Assembly (NCBI RefSeq): GCF_018310695.1
Contig: NZ_JAGXCY010000010.1
Location: forward strand, 62,001-126,000
Direction of reading: 5' to 3'
DNA: 64,000 nt
Source of the DNA: Paenibacillus sp. Marseille-Q4541
Lineage (GTDB): Bacteria; Bacillota; Bacilli; Paenibacillales; Paenibacillaceae
The notes below the pieces were generated by a model. The model was given only the letters and a program-made list of their open reading frames with translations, did not search any database and was not told where the DNA came from. Position 1 is the first letter of the stretch; each line of letters starts with the position of its first letter. This document shows positions 24,576 through 33,153 of the stretch, piece after piece. The position numbers and the translations under genes were made by a program.

Positions 24576-25625
24576 ATGAGACAGGGGTTCAAGGTCTTAC
24601 AAGTTGCATTCACTTACATTGGCACCATTGTTGGAGCAGGCTTTGCCACAGGCCAAGAAATCCTGCAGTTTTTTACGGAGTACGGTAAATGGGCCACGCT
24701 CACCATCGGTCTATCCTGCCTTTTGTTTGTATGGCTGGGTACTAAAATGATGTTGATCGCACATGATACTGGTGCCACTTCATATGAAGACTTGAACAGC
24801 CAACTTTTTGGTAAAAAGGCAGGGAAATGGATCAGTTTTTTTACCTTGTTTGTACTCATCGGGGTAAACAGCGTCATGCTGGCAGGGGCAGGATCTGTAT
24901 TTGTAGAACATCTCCATCTGACCTATCAGACAGGACTGCTTATCACCCTCATCGGTACGTACTTGCTCCTTGGCAGAGGCATTAAAGCCATTCTACAAAT
25001 GAACAGTATCGTCGTGCCCTTGATGTTGATGTTGTCACTTATGATCTTGATCAGTACCCTTCACCATCCAGGGGCCTCTAATTTTATCCGCCTTGAATCA
25101 GACCGAGGCATGTTTGCCACTTGGTTATCACCACTCCTATACACGTCCTTTAACCTTGCTATGGCACAAGCTATACTTGTACCTCTTGGCAGTCAAATTA
25201 AAGAAAGAAATGTACTCAAGTATGGAGGCATGATTGGGGGAATCGGAATTGGCTGCATGCTAATGACGGCCCACTTCGCTATGTCCGCCTATATGCCTGG
25301 AATTCAGCAATTTGAAATTCCAATGGGCAGCATTGCCTTTGCTCTCGGGGCCGTCATTCAAATTATTTATATTTGCTTGATCTTCATGGAAATTTTCAGT
25401 ACCTTTGTTGCAGATATATACGGGATCACCCTGCAAGTGCGACAGCACATTCATGTCTCACCAAAGCTGATCACCCTATTTATCATGTTATCTTGTTATC
25501 TTGTAAGCCAGTTTGGATTCAGCTCACTGTTATCCATCCTGTACCCTATTTACGGAATGCTTGCGATCATCTGGGTCATTCATCTAATCAAAAGCCCACT
25601 CGGTTCTCTGCGCAACAAGAAATAG
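24576..25625 (+). CDS. YkvI family membrane transporter
   Basis: 349 aa, about ten membrane helices. The N-terminal signature AFTYIGTIVGAGFATGQEIL, with an unwound-helix GAGFA motif, is typical of YkvI-type proteins related to the LeuT/branched-chain amino-acid carrier fold. It is presumably a secondary transporter; the substrate is unknown. The ATG has AAGGAGG 8 nt upstream. It converges with the glycosyltransferase gene; only 23 nt separate them and no terminator is evident. Confidence 0.85.
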   Translation: MRQGFKVLQVAFTYIGTIVGAGFATGQEILQFFTEYGKWATLTIGLSCLLFVWLGTKMMLIAHDTGATSYEDLNSQLFGKKAGKWISFFTLFVLIGVNSVMLAGAGSVFVEHLHLTYQTGLLITLIGTYLLLGRGIKAILQMNSIVVPLMLMLSLMILISTLHHPGASNFIRLESDRGMFATWLSPLLYTSFNLAMAQAILVPLGSQIKERNVLKYGGMIGGIGIGCMLMTAHFAMSAYMPGIQQFEIPMGSIAFALGAVIQIIYICLIFMEIFSTFVADIYGITLQVRQHIHVSPKLITLFIMLSCYLVSQFGFSSLLSILYPIYGMLAIIWVIHLIKSPLGSLRNKK

Positions 25626-25648
25626 ACAATGACTGAATTATTTCCTGA

Positions 25649-26773
25649 TCATACTTGATACTTCAGGTACAGCTTTTTAAGCAAGTTCACAGAACCACTA
25701 AGGGAATACTCCGTCTTCGCTTTTTCACTAGCCGTACGGGCGAGCTCGTATCGAAAGGATGGGTCGAGGATTACTTTTTCAAGTGCTTCAGCCAGAGCAG
25801 CCGGATCATTCTCCGGAACTAACAATCCGTTTACTCCATCTTCAATCTGCTCAGATATTCCTCCAACATCCGTACCTACAAGAGCAAGTGAACTCAGAGC
25901 TGCTTCTGCAAATACGGATCCAAACGCTTCCGCTCTCGAGGGAAGGACAAAGATATCAAAAAACGGCATAAACTCCTCGGGATGAAGCGTATATCCATAG
26001 AAAATAGTTTCGTTATATATTCCTAGGTCCTGTGCCAATTCCTCAAGTTCAGAACGAATCGGACCATCACCGATAATATGAAGTACATAATCGTGGCCTT
26101 TTTTCTTCAGTTCGCAGCAAGCTCTAAGCAGTGTATCAATTCCTTTCGCGGGAACGAGACGACATACGGTCACGAGCTGAGGAACTTCGTTCTCATGAGG
26201 GACAGGCTTAAATCTCTTCTCATCAAAGCCATTCGGGATAATACTGATCTTCTCAGGACAATTCACATAAGGTGCCATGTAGTCCTTGAAAGACTCCGAA
26301 ACGGTCAGCAGACAGTCCGCTTTGGCCTCCATCTCTTTATACAGCGAGGTCAGAAATTGATGTTCAAGCCCTCCCTCCTTTATTTTTCCGTTGAGAATAA
26401 GTTCTCGCTCATAACTGGAGTGAATCGTTTGAATGAGGGGGATATCAGGAAACGCTTTTTTCATAGCTAGCCCAGCAATCGGATGGTGAGCATGAATAAG
26501 ATCATAGGGTTTATGTATGCGGAGCTTAACCCACCACAAGTAATCGCGAAAAGTCTGTATATATTTAGTCACCACAGGACTGTCCTGATAGAGAGTCCAG
26601 TCAAACGTATCAAACACGACCTCTTCAATGCCTTTGTTCCGAATTCGTTTCGGTAAGGAGAATAACTCCATCTCCCATCTCGGGCTGCTGAAACGTTCTT
26701 GCATATAAGGAATCATGGAAGATACACCCCCTGGCTGTTCAGGAGGGAAAAATAAAGCCTGGAGCAATCGCAT
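25649..26773 (-). CDS. Glycosyltransferase family 4
   Basis: 374 aa, a GT-B fold retaining transferase. The N-terminal domain has PPEQPGGVSSMIPYMQ and DLIHAHHPIAGL. The C-terminal nucleotide-binding domain has CRLVPAKGIDTLLRA, IIGDGP and the E-x7-E motif in PSRAEAFGSVFAEAALSSL, then VGTDVGG and NGLLVPENDPAALAEAL. It probably transfers a sugar from a nucleotide donor to an envelope glycan or lipid. The acceptor cannot be predicted from sequence. It is a single gene; the 250 nt upstream contains no other coding sequence. Confidence 0.92.
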   Translation of the reverse strand: MRLLQALFFPPEQPGGVSSMIPYMQERFSSPRWEMELFSLPKRIRNKGIEEVVFDTFDWTLYQDSPVVTKYIQTFRDYLWWVKLRIHKPYDLIHAHHPIAGLAMKKAFPDIPLIQTIHSSYERELILNGKIKEGGLEHQFLTSLYKEMEAKADCLLTVSESFKDYMAPYVNCPEKISIIPNGFDEKRFKPVPHENEVPQLVTVCRLVPAKGIDTLLRACCELKKKGHDYVLHIIGDGPIRSELEELAQDLGIYNETIFYGYTLHPEEFMPFFDIFVLPSRAEAFGSVFAEAALSSLALVGTDVGGISEQIEDGVNGLLVPENDPAALAEALEKVILDPSFRYELARTASEKAKTEYSLSGSVNLLKKLYLKYQV

Positions 26774-27027
26774 GAGTTAGTGCCCCTTTCTAGTAGTCAT
26801 CTTTTCAAGCAAGTCTTTCATCATGATATCTTAGCTTATGTAAATTAGTAAAGAAGGTACGTCTTTCTTTTACTAAAATTGAGATTAAAAAAGATAAATT
26901 CTCCGCTCCTTTGCATAACAAAAAGACACCCAATCATTGTCTAGATTCTCCAAAGAGCAGGAGTCCTAAGACCATGTTCAGGCGCCTCATTGTATTTTTT
27001 ACAGTTCAGCTGCTTTTCATCTGCATT
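26774..27027. other. Non-coding gap with a weak terminator-like hairpin
   Basis: The gap between the three-repeat protein gene and the glycosyltransferase. On the minus strand AGACA/TGTCT (about 26923-26944) is followed by five U residues, a weak candidate terminator for the upstream gene. I see no RNA gene or other motif. Confidence 0.35.
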
Positions 27028-28071
27028 TTAATCTGTATCTGAAGTGAGCAGTATTTCATCAATAACCACATTACGGTATAACATCGTTATATGTAGCTGT
27101 ATTACTTCGAGTTCTTTTTCAACCTCTCGAGCAAGTACCATCACAAGTTGATGGCGCTGTTCTTCCGAAGGTTCGATATAGAAATCAATATAACCGGAAA
27201 CCGCGGCTTCACTAATATCTACCGTAGCGGCACCAACTGGGAGTCCTCCATGTTCTTGCAGAAACAAATCATAAGACACAATTTCACGATCATGGCGAAT
27301 AAGCGTCACATAACAAGCCTCATCGGCTTCCTCCTCCTCGTGACTCATGGAAGATATAAGCTCCATCCCGTCTTCATCCCAGTCAGGTCCTATATCCTCT
27401 ACTTGCGAGGTAGAAACATCATCCTGTCGAACAAGCTCAAGGACGGTAATCATGTTATCTTTATATTTCATCTCGATCGTGATGGTATCTATCTCCTGAT
27501 CATCTACCTCAGCGACTAACAGCTCTTCCGCCGAATCCAGCTCCTCTTCTAGAGGTTCCTTCAGCCAGTTTACTTCTCCTTGGATATCTGTTCCGTACTG
27601 CTTCAGCACGGCATGAGCAATCGTGTGACCCTTTTCATTTTGTAGCTCGAACTGAGATACGGACCTTCCTGCTGATATGAGCTCAATTTGCATTTCTCCG
27701 CCTTCATCTTCATACAGAAATACAGATGGCGGATCAGAAAAGGAGGACTGCTGAGGGGAAATGAGGTCTTCATCATAACCATCTTCATCACCTAGGACAC
27801 TCTCTACCTCGCCCCACGTTAACAAAATATCAAAATGTTCAGCACTCACAGCATCACGATACTGAAGCAAATACTGCTGCACATAAGCGATAATCTCTTC
27901 CTTCGCATCCTCTGGAACACTCTGCGCATCCAGCTGGACACTCCCGGCAAGACGATGGCCTTCACGGAAGACAAGAATAAGCGTGCCAGCATACCTATCT
28001 TCGATCATAATATCTTGTACTTCTCCATTTGCAGTTCGCAAATCAGGCCGAAGCCGAATATGATAGCTCAT
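27028..28071 (-). CDS. Acidic three-repeat protein of unknown function
   Basis: 347 aa, strongly acidic. I see three related ~90-residue units at about 1-93, 126-213 and 252-342. Each has an Ile/Val/Leu-rich opening strand, a Gly-containing middle (LAGSVQL, IQGEVNW, VSGYIDFY), an acidic helix, then a closing strand (FDILLTWGEVESVL, DTITIEMKYKDNMITVLEL, IQLHITMLYRNVVIDEIL). Acidic linkers join them. No named domain is recognised. ATG at 28071 has AGGAGG 11 nt upstream. The acidity and lack of a signal suggest a cytoplasmic binding or scaffolding role, but this is only inference. Confidence 0.7.
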   Translation of the reverse strand: MSYHIRLRPDLRTANGEVQDIMIEDRYAGTLILVFREGHRLAGSVQLDAQSVPEDAKEEIIAYVQQYLLQYRDAVSAEHFDILLTWGEVESVLGDEDGYDEDLISPQQSSFSDPPSVFLYEDEGGEMQIELISAGRSVSQFELQNEKGHTIAHAVLKQYGTDIQGEVNWLKEPLEEELDSAEELLVAEVDDQEIDTITIEMKYKDNMITVLELVRQDDVSTSQVEDIGPDWDEDGMELISSMSHEEEEADEACYVTLIRHDREIVSYDLFLQEHGGLPVGAATVDISEAAVSGYIDFYIEPSEEQRHQLVMVLAREVEKELEVIQLHITMLYRNVVIDEILLTSDTD

Positions 28072-28162
28072 GTTTTTGTTAACCTCCTGTAGACCAATTC
28101 AACTCTTGCAAAAGAGTTTCCGATATACAATAGTAGTACCCTAGGACAAGGAAGAATATTAC

Positions 28163-28966
28163 TTAACGCAAAATAACAAATTTTTCGAGCGCATGATGAA
28201 CTCCATTTTCATTGTTGGAAAGAGTAACATCATCGGCTGCTGCCTTTACCTGAGCGGGTGAATTATCCATCGCGATTCCTTTGCCTGCAAATGTTAACAT
28301 CGTAATATCGTTAAAATAATTACCCATCGCAAGAACTTTTTCTTGAGCAAATCCCCGAATGGCAGCTAGTCGCTTCAGTGCCTCTCCCTTGGAAGCATCC
28401 TTGTGCATCAAATCGAGGAAGAAGTCTCCACTACGAACCATATAAAATGGACTATTCCAAGTATTCCATTCTTTTTCAAGCTCATTCATCGTCTCCAGAT
28501 CACCAAACGCTGAAAATTTAACAACCGGTTCACGCAAATCAGCCCAGTTCGGCAAGTCCAAAGGTTCAATAAAGACCTGTTCGTACATACTCCTTACCTG
28601 AAGGGACATTTCATCTATCTTATCCACGTACAAGCCAAATGCGGTATTCACATCAAAATGAATCTGATGCTTCCGGCAATAGTCAATATAAGGCTGCAGA
28701 CCTTCCGCATCCATCGGGAATTGGTCTATTACTTCGTGTGTCTTAACATCGACCGTAGCTGCCCCATTATGAGTAATGACATAACCTCCGAGTCCCATCT
28801 CTTCCATCAGCGGAATCGTATTTACCGGACCTCTGCCGGTACAAAGAACAAATTCCACCCCGGAATTTGCTGCTGCCTTGATACTTTCTTTATTCGCTGC
28901 AGATAATTCATGATTATCATGTAAAAGAGTTCCATCCACATCCAGTGCAATCAGTTTATAACTCAT
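28163..28966 (-). CDS. Cof-type HAD-IIB family phosphatase
   Basis: 267 aa. HAD motifs: I, ALDVDGTLL (nucleophile Asp); II, LCTGRG; III, the Lys in DASKGEALKRL; IV, AMGNYFNDITML. The C2-type cap lies between motifs II and III. These enzymes dephosphorylate sugar phosphates or small metabolites, often flavin or pyridoxal precursors; the substrate here is not known. It lies 25 nt downstream of rsuA in the same direction and may be cotranscribed with it. Confidence 0.92.
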   Translation of the reverse strand: MSYKLIALDVDGTLLHDNHELSAANKESIKAAANSGVEFVLCTGRGPVNTIPLMEEMGLGGYVITHNGAATVDVKTHEVIDQFPMDAEGLQPYIDYCRKHQIHFDVNTAFGLYVDKIDEMSLQVRSMYEQVFIEPLDLPNWADLREPVVKFSAFGDLETMNELEKEWNTWNSPFYMVRSGDFFLDLMHKDASKGEALKRLAAIRGFAQEKVLAMGNYFNDITMLTFAGKGIAMDNSPAQVKAAADDVTLSNNENGVHHALEKFVILR

Positions 28967-28991
28967 ATCCTATCCATCCTTTATCTCTTTA

Positions 28992-29768
28992 TTATTCTTT
29001 CGTATCTGATCCTGTCAGAATACGCAATTCCTCTTCGGTCAGCTCACGGTAGGATCCAATCGGAAGTAAAGGGTCTAGCTGTAGCGCTCCCATCGAAATG
29101 CGCTTCAGGTAGAGTACTTTCGAATCTACGGTTTCAAACATCCGCTTAATCTGATGAAACTTCCCTTCATGAATCGTGACCAGAACGTGTGATGTCTTCC
29201 CTTCCTCAGATGATTCCACAGAAGTGATCTCAAGGACTGCTGGCTTTGTTGTATATCCATCATCCAGCGTCACGCCTTGTTTGAACGCGTCTATTTCCTT
29301 AGCGCCCATTTCACCTGCAACAATCGCTTCGTATGTCTTAGGAACATGTTTTTTAGGAGACAACAAATTGTGTGAGAGCTGCCCATCATTCGTAAGCAGG
29401 AGCAACCCTTCGGTATCCTTGTCCAGACGTCCTACCGGAAAAGGCTCAAATAGAGCATATTCTTCATCCAGAAGATCAATTACTGTCTCTTCTCTTGTAT
29501 CCTCAGTAGCCGATATCACACCTTGCGGTTTATGAAGCATCAGATAGATGAACTCTCTATATTTCACTGTCTCTCCATCTATGTCAATTAAATCATGATA
29601 TGGGTCCACTTGCATTCCACTGTCTTTTATTACTTTTCCATTCACTGAAACATAACCATTCTTCACTGCCTTCTTTATTTCAGAACGAGTGCCATACCCC
29701 ATATGACTTAAAATTTTATCTACACGTAATTTTTTCACTGACTTCTTCTGATTCGTTTGCCCGCTCAT
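28992..29768 (-). CDS. rsuA: 16S rRNA pseudouridine synthase, RsuA-like
   Basis: 258 aa. An N-terminal S4 domain (RVDKILSHMGYGTRSEIKK, then VSVNGK) is followed by the RsuA catalytic domain with the motif PVGRLDKDTEGLLLLTNDG (catalytic Asp in RLDKDT) and HQIKRMFE. It isomerises a uridine in 16S rRNA. The start ATG at 29768 overlaps the rsmF stop (ATGA) and is preceded by GGAGGTGG at 8 nt, so the two rRNA-modification genes are translationally coupled. Confidence 0.92.
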   Translation of the reverse strand: MSGQTNQKKSVKKLRVDKILSHMGYGTRSEIKKAVKNGYVSVNGKVIKDSGMQVDPYHDLIDIDGETVKYREFIYLMLHKPQGVISATEDTREETVIDLLDEEYALFEPFPVGRLDKDTEGLLLLTNDGQLSHNLLSPKKHVPKTYEAIVAGEMGAKEIDAFKQGVTLDDGYTTKPAVLEITSVESSEEGKTSHVLVTIHEGKFHQIKRMFETVDSKVLYLKRISMGALQLDPLLPIGSYRELTEEELRILTGSDTKE

Positions 29769-31363
29769 ACAGAAGTCCACCTCCATCCTGCTGGGTATTC
29801 ATTTTTCAAACGCCCTTCTTGCCATTTTGCCCAACCGGCCGAGTAGCCGTCAATACATACAAGCGTAAAACCTTTTGTCGAATCCGTATTTTGTTTGAGA
29901 AGAAGAGATTCCTCTAATGCAATGGTTTCTCCTTTTAAGTAACGTACCGCCTCTCCACTTTCCGTGTGAAGATGTACAATTCGTTTGACTTCTTCGGGGA
30001 ACAGTGCTGAAGCAAGTGCCTGAGAAGGAGCGAATCGTCCGTTTTTCACGGAACCCATAAACCACCCTGCCCGTATGACCCTTAGTCCTTTCAGCCTGGC
30101 CGGATCAATTGGGGACTGATATACTTTATCACCATAATAAACAGTTGTACCTGGTAGCGCTATATTCAAATGATCACGAGTGAACTGTTCAAAAACAAGG
30201 CTAGGATCCACAGATACTGTCTCTCGTGACATTTTCGATCCTTCAGCCTTACCTGCTTTCGACCTTTTTCCTTTTCCCTGCTTTTTGAGCGCATGCTGTT
30301 CCTCGCGGCCCTTCCTTCCACCTTTTGGAACTGTAACAGATAGGTGGGCTTCTTCATGAGAAGAACCGATTTCTCTTTTTTGAGCAATCCCTTTATGCTC
30401 CAGCACAGCGATAAAGTGACCCTCCCCTTCGATCAGATGCGGCCACAACCTTCCGGTCTTTTTGAGCTGCTTCTGAATTTCAGCTTCATCTTCAAAAGTA
30501 TCAATCGATAGGTCAACTAATTCATGTTCCCTCACCATACGCTTGATCCATTCTGGATGCCCACCTGCAAAACCTTTCCCTTCCGGGAGTGCAAGCACAT
30601 GAAAGTCCTCATGGTTCTTTAAAAATTCACCAATCATAGCTTCATTCTCTTCTGGAGCGAAAGTACAGGTCGAATACACAATTCGCCCACCTGGTGCGAG
30701 TAAACTTGCTGCTGTACTCAGAATATCACGCTGCATTCGTACACATCGCTCAATCGAATGGTGTTCCCACTGTCTGGCCATGTCCTCATCTTTACGGAAC
30801 ATTCCTTCTCCTGAACAGGGAGCGTCGATTAATATTTTATCAAAATAGTGCGGGAACGCCTCGGCAATATGATCCGGATGTTCATTCAGTACAACCGCAT
30901 TCCGAACACCGTACATCTCTATATTTTTGGCTAGCGCCTTGGTTCGTTCCGTACTGATATCATTCGTCACCAGCACCCCTTTTCCTTGAAGCTTCGATGC
31001 CATCTGCGTTGATTTCCCGCCTGGAGCTGCGCATAGATCCAGCACATAATCCCCTGGCTGAATATCTATCAGTTCAGCAGGAGCCATTGCGCTTGGCTCT
31101 TGGATATAATAAAGCCCAGCGTGATAATAAGGGTGAAGGCCGGGTTTCGTCCCGTACGGAACGTAGTACCCCGTTTCACACCACTGAATCGGTTTTAATT
31201 CAAATGGAGTGATATTCATAAACGACGCCGGATCTATTTTCAACGTATTAATTCGAATACCGCTGCGTGGTAAGTCTTCATAAGACTTCACAAATTGTTC
31301 ATATTGCTCAGCAAGCATCGTTTGCATGCGCTCCGTAAAGCGTAAAGGCAGTTGTAACGCCAT
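29765..31363 (-). CDS. rsmF: 16S rRNA cytosine-C5 methyltransferase, RsmF/NOL1-NOP2-Sun family
   Basis: 532 aa. The SAM-binding region is LDLCAAPGGKSTQMAS, the catalytic Cys pair is in DAPCSGEGMFRK and VYSTCTFAPEENE. The C-terminal part contains a Lys/Arg-rich low-complexity segment (about residues 330-380) and an RsmF-type RNA-binding domain. It methylates cytosine C5 in 16S rRNA using SAM. ATG at 31363 is favoured, with AGGA 11 nt upstream; an ATG at 31375 has its ribosome binding site too close. Coupled to rsuA. Confidence 0.92.
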   Translation of the reverse strand: MALQLPLRFTERMQTMLAEQYEQFVKSYEDLPRSGIRINTLKIDPASFMNITPFELKPIQWCETGYYVPYGTKPGLHPYYHAGLYYIQEPSAMAPAELIDIQPGDYVLDLCAAPGGKSTQMASKLQGKGVLVTNDISTERTKALAKNIEMYGVRNAVVLNEHPDHIAEAFPHYFDKILIDAPCSGEGMFRKDEDMARQWEHHSIERCVRMQRDILSTAASLLAPGGRIVYSTCTFAPEENEAMIGEFLKNHEDFHVLALPEGKGFAGGHPEWIKRMVREHELVDLSIDTFEDEAEIQKQLKKTGRLWPHLIEGEGHFIAVLEHKGIAQKREIGSSHEEAHLSVTVPKGGRKGREEQHALKKQGKGKRSKAGKAEGSKMSRETVSVDPSLVFEQFTRDHLNIALPGTTVYYGDKVYQSPIDPARLKGLRVIRAGWFMGSVKNGRFAPSQALASALFPEEVKRIVHLHTESGEAVRYLKGETIALEESLLLKQNTDSTKGFTLVCIDGYSAGWAKWQEGRLKNEYPAGWRWTSV

Positions 31364-31445
31364 AAGTACGATCATCCTGTTCTGTAATTTAAAATCTGAT
31401 GCAATCTATACCTTATATATCAAAAATTTATCCCCGCATTGCCTG

Positions 31446-31474
31446 TTTCACTACAAGACGTAATGTTGTATAAT
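31446..31474 (+). promoter_or_regulatory. Promoter of the thioredoxin-lipoprotein pair
   Basis: TTTCAC (31446-31451), a 17-nt spacer and a perfect TATAAT (31469-31474), about 54 nt before the first gene. Typical sigma-A layout. Confidence 0.6.
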
Positions 31475-31527
31475 GAAGGGCATCTGAAGCTTGTTCCATA
31501 ATTTATCATGTCGACGGGGGATGAACA

Positions 31528-32097
31528 ATGAGTTCAAAAACACAAACCAAAGCAAAGACAGGCTATACCGCAAAGAAGAATAAAAAATCGAACACAGCTA
31601 TTATTGCCTTTATTGCTGCATTTGTCATTCTTATAGGCGCACTAGTTACCATGAATGTCGTAAATAATAACAACATTAATGAAGTGTACGGACTTCCACA
31701 GTCGAAGCTGAACGCTGCAACGCTCGAAATTTTAGATGACCCGAATTATCAGAATATCATTCTGCCAGAAGAACTGGGTAGTAAAATTGAGAACAAAGAA
31801 GATTTCTTTGTATACTTTTTTGCTTCTGATTGTCCGCACTGCCGTGCCACCACACCAAAACTTATGCCGCTCGCAGAAGAACTGGGTGTAGATCTTCCTC
31901 AGTTTAACTTAAGAGAATTCGATAGTGGCTGGAGAGATTACAATATTGAGTTTACACCAACGCTCGTTTATTTTGAAAAAGGGGTAGAGAAAGAACGTCT
32001 TGTTGGCGGTATCCAAGAAGAAGGCGCGAATAACGGTTATACCGTTGATGATATCAAAGCATTCTTTACGAAACATAAAGGAGATGCTGCCGAGTGA
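31528..32097 (+). CDS. Membrane-anchored thioredoxin-like protein (CPHC active site)
   Basis: 189 aa. A basic N-terminus (KAKTGYTAKKNKKS) and one membrane helix (IIAFIAAFVILIGALVTMNV) anchor an outward-facing thioredoxin fold with FFASDCPHCRATTPKLMPLA and the cis-Pro region FTPTLVYFEKG. The CPHC motif is the one used in DsbA-type oxidases, so a disulfide-forming or isomerising role is plausible. The ATG is preceded by GGGGGATG. Its stop overlaps the start of the next gene (GTGA), so the two proteins are made together. Confidence 0.85.
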   Translation: MSSKTQTKAKTGYTAKKNKKSNTAIIAFIAAFVILIGALVTMNVVNNNNINEVYGLPQSKLNAATLEILDDPNYQNIILPEELGSKIENKEDFFVYFFASDCPHCRATTPKLMPLAEELGVDLPQFNLREFDSGWRDYNIEFTPTLVYFEKGVEKERLVGGIQEEGANNGYTVDDIKAFFTKHKGDAAE

Positions 32098-32582
32098 AAA
32101 CAAAATGGTATGGAACCCTCTTCGCCGGTCTTGTCATCGGTAGCCTAGCACTCAGTGCCTGTGGGCAAAAAGAAGCTGGACACGACCACACCATGCATGG
32201 CAAAGAGAACGAACAGTATGAGGCCAGTGCCTCTTTTACAGAAATGCCTGACTTTCTGGCAAAGTACACAGATAATACGCAGGCAACCTACGCACTTGTG
32301 GGTCAGGTAAAAGAAGAGATGAAAATGCTCAACTGCTACTGTGGATGTATGGATTACGATTCCCCCCATGATTCCCTTTATCGTTGCTTCATCGCCTCTG
32401 AGGAGAACAATGAAGTGACTTGGACCGATCACGGAGCCCAGTGCGGTATTTGCCTGGAAGAACTTAGAGACACGGTACAAATGAAGTCCGAAGGTAAATC
32501 AATTGAGGAAATTCAGACGTTTATCGATGACAAATACGCACCCGAAGGTGCTCCTTCTTCCAGCGAAGTACATCCAGGTTAA
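32094..32582 (+). CDS. PCYCGC-motif lipoprotein
   Basis: 162 aa. A lipoprotein signal with lipobox LSAC (Cys23) is followed by a His-rich stretch (GHDHTMHG), then the core LNCYCGCMDYD and a second Cys group (YRCFI, QCGICLEEL). This is the PCYCGC-type family (PF13798), although the leading Pro is Asn here. The Cys and His pattern suggests metal binding or thiol chemistry outside the membrane. GTG start at 32094 overlaps the thioredoxin gene by 4 nt. The pairing suggests that the thioredoxin keeps these Cys residues in the right redox state; that is inference. Confidence 0.82.
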   Translation: MKTKWYGTLFAGLVIGSLALSACGQKEAGHDHTMHGKENEQYEASASFTEMPDFLAKYTDNTQATYALVGQVKEEMKMLNCYCGCMDYDSPHDSLYRCFIASEENNEVTWTDHGAQCGICLEELRDTVQMKSEGKSIEEIQTFIDDKYAPEGAPSSSEVHPG

Positions 32583-32610
32583 TAGTAACAAAACAATAAG
32601 AGAACCAAAT

Positions 32611-32660
32611 AAAACCCCGACTCTTTCACCATGTCAGTGAAAGAGTCGGGGGGTTTTTTT
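32611..32660. terminator. Strong bidirectional terminator
   Basis: A 15-bp stem (32615-32629 with 32637-32651) with a 7-nt loop, then GG and eight T residues on the plus strand; A-run on the other side for the convergent DUF309 gene. Confidence 0.88.
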
Positions 32661-32664
32661 ATGA

Positions 32665-33153
32665 TTAGGATGAAGATGAGTTCTGACCCAGTGCTTTCAT
32701 TCGTTCCTCGTAAACTTTTCCACGCGTCGGACTTCTCCGCTGAGGTATATTCGGCTTTATTTCTTTGGACCTCTGAAATACAGCTTCTTCAAGCTCCTCG
32801 TCCGTAATTACAATTGTAAAATCGTGATAAGGCACTGGAGACTGATCTGAATGCAGTTTCTCGAGCGCATCATGACAAGAAGTGAGAAGAAGTCCAAGTT
32901 CAATGCCGAGTATTTGATCAGGATACGGTTCAAGAATTTGAACGGCGCTGCTAAGCATCAGCTGGGCGCCGCGAATATTCTGGTTTCGAAAATGATACAT
33001 CCCTACCGCTACTTGTAACAGCCCTTTATATACAGGCTCACGATCCAGTGCAAGCCATAACTCCTCGAGCACTTCATGACACTCAAAATAATCACGATCC
33101 CGGTTAAAATAAACTAAATAATCGACATAAAGGGGTTCGTATTTAATGCTCAT
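32665..33153 (-). CDS. DUF309 family protein (YpuF-like)
   Basis: 162 aa. The DUF309 core reads DYFECHEVLEELWLALDREP, then LLQVAVGMYHFRNQNIRGA, with conserved His and Glu residues (ECHEVLE) that look able to bind a metal. The fold is a helical bundle; the function is unknown. ATG at 33153 was chosen over longer readings because the family starts here; AAGGAAGAG lies 11 nt upstream. The first 11 nt overlap the end of the RelQ-like gene, so translation is coupled. Confidence 0.82.
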   Translation of the reverse strand: MSIKYEPLYVDYLVYFNRDRDYFECHEVLEELWLALDREPVYKGLLQVAVGMYHFRNQNIRGAQLMLSSAVQILEPYPDQILGIELGLLLTSCHDALEKLHSDQSPVPYHDFTIVITDEELEEAVFQRSKEIKPNIPQRRSPTRGKVYEERMKALGQNSSSS

